DNA from: an uncultured Romboutsia sp.
GTDB taxonomy: Bacteria; Bacillota; Clostridia; Peptostreptococcales; Peptostreptococcaceae
DNA: 64,000 nucleotides
Reading direction: 5' to 3'
Assembly (NCBI GenBank): GCA_937880075.1
Contig: CALFLM010000033.1
Span: 1-64,000 of the forward strand
Below, in pieces: positions 17,701-28,400 of the stretch. Below the pieces are notes generated by a model. It was given only the letters and a program-made list of their open reading frames with translations, did no database searches and was not told the DNA's origin. The number at the start of each line of letters is the position of its first letter. The first letter of the stretch is position 1. The translations under genes were made by a program, and so were the position numbers.

Positions 17701-20700
17701 ATTTTCTATATAGTCTTTATTTTTAATCCCATCAGAATAGTCTTCTTTTTGATTTTTAATTTTACCTTGTATAGATAAATTACTATAATCTAAATACCAT
17801 ACAGATAAACTATATCCTTCATAGTATGCAAAATTATTTATCCTATTTACAAAATCATCAGTTATGCTCTCATTTCCATGTAATTCTATACCGCCTACTG
17901 TCGTACCTAAATCATTATAAGCAGTGAGTCTAAGCGCTATATCAGAAGCATTTCCCTGCATAGGATGGTTAGGTATATGATCAATTACTCTTAACTTATT
18001 ATTAATAGAGTCAAATCCTATAGTAAGTATATTTTGAGGTGTTCTACTATTACTAACATCTCTCTTTACTACCATCTTAACTTTTTCTAATTCAGTTCTA
18101 GGTTCAACTTCAACAGTTCTTTTATAATTTACATTAACACCCCAACTAGTTGTTACATTGTAAATTACTGTATATGTTCCCTCTTTGAGTTTGTTAAATC
18201 CATTTTTATTTACTGTAATTGTGTAGTCTTCATCAAATGAGTCCTGTATATTTACAGATACCCCTTCCATAAAGTTTACATCATCTCCTCTTTTTATAGT
18301 CATTTTATCTAAACCACTTAATGTAGGAGTATGCTGTGTAACCTCTTTAAGACCGTCATCAGTTATTGTAAATCTAACTTGATTATATTTATCTAAACTA
18401 CCAAATCCTTCAGAATAATTTGTACTATTTCCTACTATATCACCGTCAATTCTAACAGTATTAGCTTCTGCTCCTGATAAACTTATAGAGTCATATCTAC
18501 TATAACTTTTATTATGAATTTTTGATAATTCTTCTGTATCGTGTTCTGGGTTTCCATTTAAAGATACAGAGTACCTTACGTTACCCTTTCTATCTCTAAC
18601 AATCATAGAGAAATATGAATTATTGTTAGAAGTTTTACTAGGTACTGTAGAATTTAAATCTATATTTTTTACAACAAGATTACTATTCTCTGTATCAAAT
18701 CCTATTGTTAAACCAATGGTACCATTATGATAAACATTTATATCATTTAGATTTACTCTTGATTCTACTGATAAATCAACTTCTCTTAAAGAACTTCTCC
18801 CCCAGTTATCAACTATATAATAATATAATGTGTATTTACCTATTTGATTAAATTTATAGTTCTTATCTATCTTTTCATTATTTAAATAAATATCTATATT
18901 CTCTACTGATAAATCACTATCATGTTCGTCATTAGTATTAGCTAATGTAACATCTTCTAATAAATTAACAGTATCACCTTTTATAATAGTCTTTTTTGTT
19001 GAAGGAATATTTATTTTAGGTTCATCGTTATAAATGGCTACTAACCCTTCTTGAGATACTTTAAATCTAGTATTTATCATGTTATCAACATCAACAATAC
19101 CTTGACTATAATCTTCGCTATTAGTCTCACCAGTTATTTTACCTGTTATTTTTATACCATTTGTATGATTCTGTCTATAAACTTCTATCATATCACCATA
19201 ATCATATTCAACTTCATTTATAGCATTTAACTTTGGAGATGTACCTCTATCATTACCAACTAACGAAATATTCTCTTTAACATTGTTATCAGAATCTCTA
19301 ATTATAATATTAAAAAGTTTATTATCTAAATCATATTCAGATAATTTATTTGCTTTTTGATTATATACTTTATACTTTTCATTAACTGGGTCAAAACCAA
19401 TTTCAAATAGTGGTGTCTCTTCAACATTTGGTTGTTCTATATTTATATTATTATCATTTGTTGTATCTTGTACTGGATTAACAATACTATCTGCTTTATC
19501 TGCATATATTTTAAACCTAGTATCATTAAGTCTTGGAACAACCGTTACTTTCCTTGTTTTATTAGTTACCCTTCCCCAGTTATCTCTTACTGTATATACA
19601 ACCTCATATTCTCCGATTCTATTAGTATTAACCTCATCGCCACTAACTACAGGTGCTCGGTTTGTACTAACTTCATCCTCATCTTCACTTACAGTAACAC
19701 CCTTCATTGGATTAAACTGCGTTCCTAAGTATACAGTTGTATCTTCAATACCATTTATAATTGGCGCTTCATTATATACAGCTTGAAGACCAGTTTCATT
19801 GAATCTAAAGATTGTATTTCTCATATCTAGTTCTTCTTCAAATCCATCACTATAATCTTCTTTTTTACCATCTACTTCACCATATATTGCTACACGTTTT
19901 GGTTCTTTATGTTGTATATATAGATAATATCCATTTCTATACTGTTTATTGCTAAAAAAACCCTTGTCTCTCTCTTTACCTTTAAATGTTTTAATTGCTT
20001 CAGTACCACCTGAAGTAACTATTTGTCCGGAACTATTATGTCTAACTATATTTCCATTTTGATCATACATAGCTATTCTAAGGACATTATTATCTCCTTC
20101 TCCATATAAAATAGAATATGCAAAAGCATTATGAGCAACTAGTTTTCCTCCACCATTATTATTTGGAAGTACTGCATATTTTATAGGATATCCTTCTGGG
20201 GCAATTGGTGCAATAATATTAGTTTCACCACTTTCAAATCTAATCGATTCTGTATAATGTGACTTTAATCCACTATGAGTTATTTCAAATTCAACATTTA
20301 GTAAGTTCATAGGAATATCAAAACCATCAAGATAGTCTTCTCTTGCATCTATAACTTTACCATCGATTTTAACTCTATATGGATGCCATGCAAATATCTT
20401 TATTCTATCACCATATTCAAACCTATAATTGTCTAAAGGATTAAATTTCTCATCATTTGTATTATTAGGTCCATAAACTTCAATTGGTTCAAAATAGTTT
20501 TCACCTCGGCTATTAGTTATCGTTATTCTATAATAAACATCTTTTGTTGCTGACATTCCTGGATTGAATTGCCCAGGAACTTTAGTAATTTTAAGACTTC
20601 TATCATCTGTATTGAAGCCTATATTAAGTCTATCAACATTTTCTCTCTCATTTTGGCCACCTTGAAGTCTAATTACATTTTTACCCATACCTTCTTTAAT

Positions 20701-23700
20701 TGTAAGGGTTGTAGTTTGAGTAGTTTCTCTACCCCAACTATCTGCTACTGTATATTTAATAGTATTGTTACCTATAACTAATTTACCTTCATCATTTACA
20801 TTATCTAAAGGCTGATTATTACCATTAGTAATCTTTATTTTAGATTTATCAATACTTCTATCATGGTCATCTGATATAGTGATACCCTCTAAATAGTCAA
20901 CTTCATCTCCTGCATATACTTCTAATGGCTTTATATTATTTATAGTAGGTTTATTGTTATATACACATTCAAACCCTGCCTGCGTTACTTTAAACCTTAC
21001 ATTTTCCATATAATCATTACAAGATATACCATCATGATAATCTTCGGTTTGATTTTTATCATCACCTAACGAATTATTATTTAGTAAGTCACCTTGGATT
21101 TTTATCTTACTAGGGTTATAACTCCAAATACTAAAGTAATAATCATCTTGTACATCAAGATTTAGTATTTCATTTAGCTTATTATCATTTGCTAACTCTT
21201 CATTTGTTATAGAAAAAGTTCCTATTTTTTCTGAATTAGTATTGAATACATTTAATTCAAATACTTTATCTGTATTATTACCTACTCCTGTAGTTGTAAT
21301 ATCAGTTTTATTTACATCAAATCTACCTCTATCAGGATTATATTTTAATGAAAATATCTTTTCATCATTCTTGTTATAAAATTCTATATCATTAGATACA
21401 GACTTAGATATTACACGCACATTTCTAGAAACAGAAGTACTTCTTCCCCATGAATCCTGTACTGTATATACGAATTCATAGTCACCAACAGTGTTTTTAT
21501 CAAAGTTATCATTATTTGTAACTCTTACTTTTGAATTTGGTATAGTTCCATCTATATCATCACTTACAGAAACACCTTCTAGAGGAACAAATTCTTTCCC
21601 TCCATTACCTTTAAAGATATACTTAGTATCAACACCGTTTATTTGAGGTTTTTCATTGTACTTTTTTTCTAATCCAGTTGCCATTATTTTGAAACGAGTA
21701 TTATTCATTTTGTCATCATTTTCAAATGTATAAGTATTATTTTCTGCAAATTTAATATCTATACCATTTGTATAATCATAACTCCACAGTGAAATAAAAT
21801 ACCCTTCTTCAAATGAAAGTTTTTCAAACTTACTTGTAAATTTCTTATTTTGTAAATCATCTGAAGTTATCGTAACTTCTGATTTTTTTTCAAGATTAGA
21901 ACCTGTTCTAGAACTTTTCGGTCCATATACTTCCATTTTAAATATATTTCCAGAAATATCATCGGATAAATTATCTAGGTTAATATCATTAACTATAAAT
22001 TTCTTAAGAATTGAGTCAAAACTTAAATAGAATATAACATTACCATTATTTTTTACATTTATTTTCTGTGTTTCTAAAATATTTTTATTGATAACAGTTA
22101 TAGTTCTAGTTGCTATTGTAGTTCTTCCCCAATTGTCTGTTATTCTATATTCTAATGTAGTATCTCCTAATTTGTTTGTATTAAGCTTTCCGTAGGATAC
22201 TTTCTTTTTTAAATCTGCCTCACTATATTTATCATGGTCATCAGTCACAGTTACACCTTTTAGTAAATCTTTTACTTTTTCTCCTCTTTTAACTGTCATT
22301 TGCTCAAATTTAAATACAGGAGCTTTGTTATATACAGCTTCTATACTATTTGTTTTTATCTTAAATCTGACATTTTTCATATAGTCATCATTATCTATAC
22401 CATTTGAATAATCTTCTGGTATACCTGCATCTGTATTTACCTGTATATTAGGGTCATTATTTTCAGATACTGTATTATCTACACCACCAGTGATTTTAAG
22501 TCCATTTTTAGGATTTGAAGACCATAGTTCTATATAATCTCCTTCATCATATTTAAATCCATGTATTTTAGATAATAAAGAAGAGTTTAATATATCATTA
22601 CCTTTTATATTTAGAGTTTTCTTAAGTATTCCTTCTTCTGAGAAAACTCTAAGTTTAAATACTGTATTGTCAGTAGTTGAATCTAGTTGTTCTCCTTCTA
22701 GTGTGTCACTTACTAAATAGGTTTTCTTAACTGAATCAAATCCAATTTTGAAAGCTAATTCATAGTTATTATTATTTTTTTTATAAACTTCAATAAATTT
22801 ATTTTCTATTGGGTTTGTCCCTGATACTATTATAGTTCTCGTAATAGTTGATGAAAGTCCCCAAGCATCTGTAGCTGTGTATGTTACGGTATGATTTCCA
22901 AGAATAGAAGTATCAACATCTGTAACTGATACAGAGACCTTACCTGAATTTACATTTTCTTCTGTAAATTTATCTTTATCATCTGTAATTCTAACACCCT
23001 TCCATAAGTTTGGAGTTTCTCCTCTACTTACAGTAAGTGGTGTTAATTCACTTATTACAGGAGCTGTATTCTTTACATCTTTTAATCCAATATTTGTTAT
23101 TTCAAATCTATGGTTAATAAGATGTTCTTCATCAATACCATCTTCATAATTATCTTCTGAACCATCTGTTTTTTCTATATATCCATTTATTTTTAATTTG
23201 GTACTTGATTCTGCATGCCAAATATATATATAGTCGCCAACTACATACTTTAAATTATTTATTTTTTTAAGTTTATCAGATGTACTTTTATCTCTACCTA
23301 GCAAAGTTACTGACTCTTTTAAGTTCATATTTTTATCATATAGTTCAAACTTAAAATAATCTCCATCGATAACATTACTCATAAGTCTTCCATCTTGGTT
23401 TACAACTTTTAGAGAACTGGATGGAACGTCAAACCTTATTCTAAATCTATCTTCTGCCCCTCCTACATAAGTTACACCACCAATATTAAATTGAATATCA
23501 GATAAACTTGAAGCTCTAAAAGTAGTAGATTTATTTGTTTTATCACTTGATATAACTCTACTCCCTGAAGATACTCTTCCCCAACTATCTGTAACTGTAT
23601 ATGTTACTTTTAATGAATTATCATCCATTTTCTCTATAGTAGTTATTATATTTGAATTATCAATCTTTCCATCCTTATCATCAGTTACTGATATGTCTTT

Positions 23701-24435
23701 TAATATATCTGCATCAGGATCTGTGGAATTTTTTATATCTGATAAACCATGTATAACTGGAGCTTCATTGTATACAGTTTTTAAATTAGTTTCTGTTATT
23801 TCAAACCTTACATTATCAATATAATCTAAATTATCTACTCCATCAGAATAATCTTCTTTGCTTTTATCTATATCTCCTTGTATATCCCCTAGTATTTTTA
23901 ATCCATTTTTTGGGTCTAAAGGAGTTATTTTTATGGTGTCTCCTATTTCATACTTAGTTTTATTTAATATATTTAACTTTTCAGTATTTCCAGTGTCAAT
24001 ACCTAAAAGCTCGATATTTAATTTTTCCTTATTTTCTTTGTCGTATACACTTATTTTATATATTATGGTATCTAGCTTGTCTTTTGCTAATTGCTTTTCA
24101 GATTGATTTTTTACAACAAATTTACTTTCTTTTTTGTCAAAGCCAATTGAAAACCCTAATTCATTTTCTCCATCTATATACGCATTAAATATATTATCTT
24201 CTAAGTTTGATATAACTTCTTTAGAATTATCTTTTGAATCAGATTTTTCATTGTTATCATTTAAATTTGCTATTTTATCTGAACCAGAATTTTCATCAAC
24301 AGTATCATTATTAGAATTTGATTGTGTTTTCTCCTGTGATATTATTTCAGAAACTCCATAAGATAATGCATTTATAGGAACAGATTCTATAAAAATAGAT
24401 AATAAACATATAAAATAAATTATTTTTCTAATCAT
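14737..24435 (-). CDS. Giant modular surface protein 1 (3232 aa)
   Basis: A signal peptide (about 1-27) and a Ser/Asp/Asn-rich linker are followed by 13 units. Most units join a module of about 120 residues resembling the mucin/carbohydrate-binding domain of M60 proteases to an Ig-like DUF5011-type module. The binding module shows FxIGFD..., an inner GNDxG step, YSDGIDNxDYMxNVRF and an xxxGLxxVYN end. The Ig-like module shows APxI-xG...G-V-T-V-x-D-D-H-D...TVTDSWGR. The C-terminal domain (about 3070-3232) begins INVSVPVNLPFQV and ends GKFELVFMFE; it resembles the small secreted proteins at 6-11 kb. No LPXTG, SLH or CWB2 anchor is seen. An adhesive role towards glycans or mucus is inferred. The second giant protein matches it module by module. 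Confidence 0.75.
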   Translation of the reverse strand: MIRKIIYFICLLSIFIESVPINALSYGVSEIISQEKTQSNSNNDTVDENSGSDKIANLNDNNEKSDSKDNSKEVISNLEDNIFNAYIDGENELGFSIGFDKKESKFVVKNQSEKQLAKDKLDTIIYKISVYDKENKEKLNIELLGIDTGNTEKLNILNKTKYEIGDTIKITPLDPKNGLKILGDIQGDIDKSKEDYSDGVDNLDYIDNVRFEITETNLKTVYNEAPVIHGLSDIKNSTDPDADILKDISVTDDKDGKIDNSNIITTIEKMDDNSLKVTYTVTDSWGRVSSGSRVISSDKTNKSTTFRASSLSDIQFNIGGVTYVGGAEDRFRIRFDVPSSSLKVVNQDGRLMSNVIDGDYFKFELYDKNMNLKESVTLLGRDKSTSDKLKKINNLKYVVGDYIYIWHAESSTKLKINGYIEKTDGSEDNYEDGIDEEHLINHRFEITNIGLKDVKNTAPVISELTPLTVSRGETPNLWKGVRITDDKDKFTEENVNSGKVSVSVTDVDTSILGNHTVTYTATDAWGLSSTITRTIIVSGTNPIENKFIEVYKKNNNNYELAFKIGFDSVKKTYLVSDTLEGEQLDSTTDNTVFKLRVFSEEGILKKTLNIKGNDILNSSLLSKIHGFKYDEGDYIELWSSNPKNGLKITGGVDNTVSENNDPNIQVNTDAGIPEDYSNGIDNDDYMKNVRFKIKTNSIEAVYNKAPVFKFEQMTVKRGEKVKDLLKGVTVTDDHDKYSEADLKKKVSYGKLNTNKLGDTTLEYRITDNWGRTTIATRTITVINKNILETQKINVKNNGNVIFYLSFDSILKKFIVNDINLDNLSDDISGNIFKMEVYGPKSSRTGSNLEKKSEVTITSDDLQNKKFTSKFEKLSFEEGYFISLWSYDYTNGIDIKFAENNTYTFENDDKMNNTRFKIMATGLEKKYNEKPQINGVDTKYIFKGNGGKEFVPLEGVSVSDDIDGTIPNSKVRVTNNDNFDKNTVGDYEFVYTVQDSWGRSTSVSRNVRVISKSVSNDIEFYNKNDEKIFSLKYNPDRGRFDVNKTDITTTGVGNNTDKVFELNVFNTNSEKIGTFSITNEELANDNKLNEILNLDVQDDYYFSIWSYNPSKIKIQGDLLNNNSLGDDKNQTEDYHDGISCNDYMENVRFKVTQAGFECVYNNKPTINNIKPLEVYAGDEVDYLEGITISDDHDRSIDKSKIKITNGNNQPLDNVNDEGKLVIGNNTIKYTVADSWGRETTQTTTLTIKEGMGKNVIRLQGGQNERENVDRLNIGFNTDDRSLKITKVPGQFNPGMSATKDVYYRITITNSRGENYFEPIEVYGPNNTNDEKFNPLDNYRFEYGDRIKIFAWHPYRVKIDGKVIDAREDYLDGFDIPMNLLNVEFEITHSGLKSHYTESIRFESGETNIIAPIAPEGYPIKYAVLPNNNGGGKLVAHNAFAYSILYGEGDNNVLRIAMYDQNGNIVRHNSSGQIVTSGGTEAIKTFKGKERDKGFFSNKQYRNGYYLYIQHKEPKRVAIYGEVDGKKEDYSDGFEEELDMRNTIFRFNETGLQAVYNEAPIINGIEDTTVYLGTQFNPMKGVTVSEDEDEVSTNRAPVVSGDEVNTNRIGEYEVVYTVRDNWGRVTNKTRKVTVVPRLNDTRFKIYADKADSIVNPVQDTTNDNNINIEQPNVEETPLFEIGFDPVNEKYKVYNQKANKLSEYDLDNKLFNIIIRDSDNNVKENISLVGNDRGTSPKLNAINEVEYDYGDMIEVYRQNHTNGIKITGKITGETNSEDYSQGIVDVDNMINTRFKVSQEGLVAIYNDEPKINIPSTKKTIIKGDTVNLLEDVTLANTNDEHDSDLSVENIDIYLNNEKIDKNYKFNQIGKYTLYYYIVDNWGRSSLREVDLSVESRVNLNDINVYHNGTIGLTIGFDTENSNLVVKNIDLNSTVPSKTSNNNSYFSMIVRDRKGNVRYSVSLNGNPEHDTEELSKIHNKSYSRYDSISLSGAEANTVRIDGDIVGNSTNYSEGFGSLDKYNQVRFTITDDGLKEVTQHTPTLSGLDKMTIKRGDDVNFMEGVSVNIQDSFDEDYTITVNKNGFNKLKEGTYTVIYNVTTSWGVNVNYKRTVEVEPRTELEKVKMVVKRDVSNSRTPQNILTIGFDSINNKLRVIDHIPNHPMQGNASDIALRLTAYNDLGTTVGGIELHGNESITDDFVNRINNFAYYEGYSLSVWYLDYSNLSIQGKIKNQKEDYSDGIKNKDYIENVRFTITEEGLESVYNKAPEIKGNEKEIIYYKGSILDPIEGLSVEDDHDSNIQAHDIVYDDSDVDLDTLGDYSISYTVEDSWGRKSKVYERKIVVKSGLDLNNIEIYAIGNSTYSLGRVDNRVFGISFDEGILRINNRNNIQIDSTKPNQKVLSIKVYDSSMEVIKNVELNGNDTGESNKLDELDNYNLNSDEFLSVEDVSDEFAKHGIKITGKVISEKENYEDGIDNIEHIEDVKFKLTEYGLESVFNTAPKITFDGELNALLGDDIDYMKGVTIKDDHDKLGKSNVKVTGLENGGVIGTNEVTYTVTDLWGKSTTATRIINLSNALPHNTIQFMGHRKTSEQENAEVALTMKFVETESGKVRMQVSAGKDMWFREGNKNNTEYAIAILDKNNSLITYNTSNKDYNLDKNNYTSAVRGQDKANAENLNFRILDGKEFEYGYKIKFFAWHQDLLRIQGPVRGAKEDYSDGVQQGDNYSSATFEITKSGLKATYKEDASIDSNKYVTILPSAREGYPMAIRIDFERNRIDAINGKSYSIEYGTNDKALELILYDAEGNFKRKLSMTGNQNPVNNGHAANELNGAFTPGRYENGNYVPGDYLTIYHRTPKNLSIRGNETLFTGGREDYSDGIDDIENMKNVILRLNEDSVNAVYIDPPTIEGTHDRIMFKGDTFDPESFKEGVTATDPIEGNLTNIEVTHNIASGANNTLNKIGLYDIRYTVANSKGVATSITSTVEVQAKPVITLNEGKNIVELDSVKNTPKDIDEYLKSVVTVTDEEDDAKGKMVKLEIEGTFDPTEEGSTSSIKYIATDSNGNKTEKMVEIQVNRTINVSVPVNLPFQVVTNLKNKETDPFISGILSVKNNNTSEIDVYIESFIRVDEPTTKGNVEQLELVGPDEYDWDNLSSEETMKYMALGMYVKSGLTSKSPYVKESPLWLKPGETRDIPLGIIPRAKSIGNPSECKLSFTSKHGKNFIGGTARGKFELVFMFE

Positions 24436-24785
24436 AATATTTTGTTACCTCCTTTCTCAAAATATTTTATTATAATTTATGGTCTACTAAATATAAACAG
24501 AACTTTAATAGACCATGATAACTTTCAATAATTATTTATTATCTTATATAGATGGATAAAATATGTATTAATACAATTTTTATATTTTTGTTTTTGTTTT
24601 AAATTATCATTTTATATATGTTTTAAATAAGAAAATTCACTAATCATAAATTTTATTTATACAAATATTCAAGAAACAAAAAATAAATAATTATTTAGTT
24701 TATTTGGAGGTATTTACATGAAAAGATTTGATAAATATGTTTATATAAATGAAAAAAATAATAGAGTTAACGTTAGCTATGAATA
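24436..24785. other. Upstream region of giant gene 1 (no gene seen)
   Basis: This AT-rich DNA should hold the promoter of the giant gene. AGGAGGT stands 11 nt before its ATG, a slightly long spacing. A short plus-strand frame of about 22 codons with a good GGAGG site starts at 24718 but soon hits stops. It looks like the 5' edge of the decayed transposase that follows. Confidence 0.45.
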
Positions 24786-25020
24786 ATAAAAATAATCTTA
24801 GATTATATAAAAGATATTCTGTTATAATTAAGCATTTACAAGGGTTTAAAAATAAATATATTGCAGAAATGAAATTCTTAGAAAAAAACATACCGTATGT
24901 ATTTATATAAAAAATTATATAGATAATTGATTAAAATGTCTTGAAATGAAATATAGCCCTAGTAAGAAAAGAAATTTTTCAAAAGAGCAAGAAGTTAAAT
25001 TAGTTGATATTATAACTAAA
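24786..25020 (+). pseudogene. IS630-family transposase remnant (N-terminal helix-turn-helix part)
   Basis: Read across stops and at least one frameshift, the DNA encodes LRLYKRYSVIIKHLQGFKNK, then IAEMKFLEKN and, in another frame, MKYSPSKKRNFSKEQEVKLV and DIIT. This is the order of the N-terminal helix-turn-helix region of IS630-type transposases, including the usual link between the recognition helix and a KRxFSKEQExKL stretch. The catalytic DDE part is absent. The fragment is broken and stops exactly where a duplicated piece of the amidase gene begins. Confidence 0.6.
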
Positions 25021-25024
25021 TACA

Positions 25025-25290
25025 ATTGTACTTGCTAGACTTACTAATAATATCCTCATCCTCATATAATTCACTCCTTACATCTAATTAATAATTGTCT
25101 AAAAGGTATTATATTTTTAGCATATATATGTTCTAATAATAATTCTACATTGATAAAATAATTTTATTGTTTATTGTATTTTGAACAATACAAAATAATA
25201 ACTTTACCTAATGAAATATTTTAATTAAAACATATATATTCGTATTTTTTCGACTTATTTTGCTTTATTTTTGATTTATTTATTATTATT
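25025..25290 (-). pseudogene. Duplicated fragment of the amidase start and promoter, split by a MITE
   Basis: From ATTGTACTTGCTAGAC onward this matches the region 52069-52230. It covers the first 14 or so codons of the signal peptide (MRMRILLVSLAST here, MRMSILLASLAST in the intact gene), the GGAGTG site and the upstream DNA. The match is interrupted at 25123-25239 by the MITE and resumes with TTTTTTCGACTTATTTTGC. The intact site at about 52180 therefore shows the locus without the element. The copy also has TAA directly after the upstream ATG, which supports the shorter start chosen for the intact amidase. Confidence 0.75.
25123..25239 (+). mobile_element. MITE-like element, copy 3 (inside the amidase fragment)
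   Basis: This 117-bp element starts TATATATGTTCTAATAATA and ends AATTAAAACATATATAT, with clear terminal inverted repeats. Comparison with the uninterrupted homologous DNA at 52180-52190 places both edges within about 2 bp. The AT-only ends fit insertion at a TA dinucleotide, as for Tc1/IS630-type elements. An IS630 transposase fragment lies next door, but no intact partner is in the window. Confidence 0.78.
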
Positions 25291-25322
25291 TATCTAAATA
25301 ACATATTCTCCTTATAACAAAA

Positions 25323-25351
25323 AAAGATATTGACTTTTAGCCAATATCTTT
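25323..25351 (-). terminator. Terminator of the M6 protease gene
   Basis: The stem AAAGATATTG/CAATATCTTT has a 9-nt loop. It lies 54 nt after the stop and has A/T runs on both sides. Confidence 0.75.
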
Positions 25352-25404
25352 CTTATTACAAATGTAAAGATAAATTGCAGGAATAATACCCACGATTAAT
25401 CTCT

Positions 25405-28400
25405 TTATTTTTTTACTCTACTTAATGTAACAACAGCTTCAGCTCTTGTTATATTGTTCTTCGGTTTAAATGTATTATCAGAATATCCATTCATATATCC
25501 TTGCTCTAATACACCTTCCACTGAATCTTTTGCCCAGTCAGACACATCTACAGCATCTTTATATTTATTTAACTTATCAAAATTAATATCTCCTATATTT
25601 TTATAGTTAGATATTATTTTTGCTGCTTGTTCTCTTGTTATTGGCTCATCCGGTTTAAATGTATTGTCAGGATATCCATTTATAACTCCATGAGTAACAG
25701 CTATGTCTATTTCATCTTTTGCCCAATGTATCGATGTATCATTGAATGTTTTCCCACTTTTTTTATTTAATCCAAAGTACTTATTAAATATTTTTATAAA
25801 TTCAGCTCTTGTTATAGAGTTGTTTGGTCTAAATGTATTGTCAGAGTATCCGTTTATATATCCATTATTTATAAATTCTCTAATAGTTGACTCTGCCCAA
25901 TGTTCATTTATATCATTAATTATTATAGGATTTTTTACTGTAACATTACATGTTGCTACTTTATTCCCATCTATTGTTTTTACTGTTATTGTTGCAGTTC
26001 CTGGTGATATAGCTGTTACTTTTCCAGTTGTATCTACTGTAGCTACCTTTGTATTGCTACTTGTCCACTTAACATTTTTATTTGTAGCATTGCTTGGACT
26101 TATTGTTGCTACTAAATTTTCACTATCACCTGTTACTAAGTTTAGTGATGTTTTGTTTAAAGTAACTCCTGAAACATTAATTATTTCTTCTTTATCTTCT
26201 GTATTTGATTTTTCTAAGTTTCTTGATTTAATTAATAGTTTTTGTGATGTAATTGGATTAATCGCCACATATGCTTTATTGTTACCTATTTTAAAATCAA
26301 GTTTAGTTAATTTCTCATCTGATACATTTAATCCTTCTTGTATCCATTTGTCACCATCAAATTTTTTAACTATTGAACAACCTTTTTCGTTATCAACATA
26401 AGCTACATATGGTGTTTCGTTATTAATATCTATAACTAAATCTCCTACTTCTCTTCCACTAAAATCATCTCCAAGTTTAGTCCATTTATTATTTTCATAA
26501 ACATAAACCTGTGAAGAATTTTGTCCAAGTAAAGGAGTAGTTCCAAGGTATAATTTATTATTACTTGCTTTAATAGTTGCTCTTGATGCTGATAAATTTA
26601 TTCCATCTATATTTTTCCAAGTATTGTTTTCATATTTATTTATAAAAACTTTATTATTCTGTGAAAAATCTGTATATGACACATATATATTTCCGTTACT
26701 CTCACTTAAAGAAGGTTCTACGACATATCCTGTGTGTACATTAGATCCAACTTGTTCAAATTTATTTGTACTTTCATTTAATTTAAATACTTTTAAGTAA
26801 GCTGTACCTTCATTCATAAAGTTTGTTTTACCATTTGTAATTGCAACATATATTCCTTCATTTGTTGAAATCATATCTGAATACTGACTCAAATCATTTG
26901 TTAGAGTTTGCACAGTTTCCCATTTATTATTTACAAATCTTGAAACTACAATTTTATAGTCAGAATCATGATATAAAACATATGGTGTATTTTTATAAAC
27001 TGTAATTGTAGGGTTATTTCCTTCTTTATTTGTTATACTATCTCCTAAGTTAACCCACTTTGAGCCATCAAATATTTTAGATTTTAATTTATTGTCTTCA
27101 TTATATACTGTATAAACTTTATCCCCTACTACATCAATATCAATATTATTATCTGCTTTATTTGATACTTCTTTATTACTTACAACATCCCATATTTTTA
27201 AATTTGTAGTATCTGTAAATTTAATATCAAAAGATATTTCCTCCCCTGCACTTGAAACATTTTCTATAACTATTCCACTGTTTTGCCCATTAGAATAAGT
27301 TATTGCTTTATCACTTATTTTTTTGCTAAAATCACCACTACCATAAGTTGTTCTTCCAGATTCTTTAGATAAGAACGCCTCTGATAAATTACCATTACCA
27401 TCACCTTCTCCTGTTTCACCTGGTCTAAATACATAAATATAATCTTTCTCACCGTAGTGGTTAGAAGTTTCCTCTGTATTCACTCTGTAAATTATTAATC
27501 CATCTCCTGGAATTATTCCGTCAAGTTCACCTGCATATCTATTTCCTCTTTTTCTGTATTCAACTACGAAAAACTCTTTTTCTGAAATAGGTGTTTTTAA
27601 AATTAATGCTTGATCATCATCTGAATTACCTGAAGGCTTTAATGTGTATCTTCCACTTTGAGTTACGGTATCTATTGATATCCAATTAGATATTGCACTT
27701 CTTAAATAAGATAATGGATACTGAACAAATGGTGAAACACTAGCCATTATATCCCATCTTCCAACTGGTGTAGCACTTCCACTTGAACGATATAAATCTG
27801 GATAACCTATTGAGTGCATAAATTCATGTATAAGTACTCCTTGTTCACTTGATGCCAAAGAGTCCATTAAACTATATGAGTTGTGCACATTATAATTATC
27901 TACTTTTTTACCATTTATACTTGTTGCACCATTATGGTTTGATTTATGTGCCCAAAGAACATCTCCATCTTCGCCTTTTTTTGCTGCAAAAATAAATATA
28001 ACATTATCAACATATCCATCATTATTCATATCAATATTATAATTTGGATTTACTGATACATTACTAAGTACCGTTGATATTAACTCTGTTTCATTACTTT
28101 TGCTATAATAACTTCTGTTATTAGGCAATTTATATGGTGTTATTTTTCCACCTTTTTCTTGTGGAAAATAATTATGAACATTCATTTGATCATAAGATAT
28201 TTTTTTTATATAGTTACTTAATGAACTATCCGTATTTCCATCAAACATCTTCTTGACTTTATCAAATTTACCATCCATAAAGTTAGGATCACTATCTTTA
28301 AAGTCAACAAAATAAACTACATTTGCAATGTGCTCAGTAGGCTTATTAATAACAGCTGCATTTGCTGTAATGCTTACATCTAAGCACATAATCAATGCTA

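Noticed and set aside
24700..24891. 63-codon minus-strand open frame upstream of giant gene 1
   Set aside because: It is antisense to the IS630 remnant, has no ribosome binding site and gives a low-complexity hydrophobic translation.
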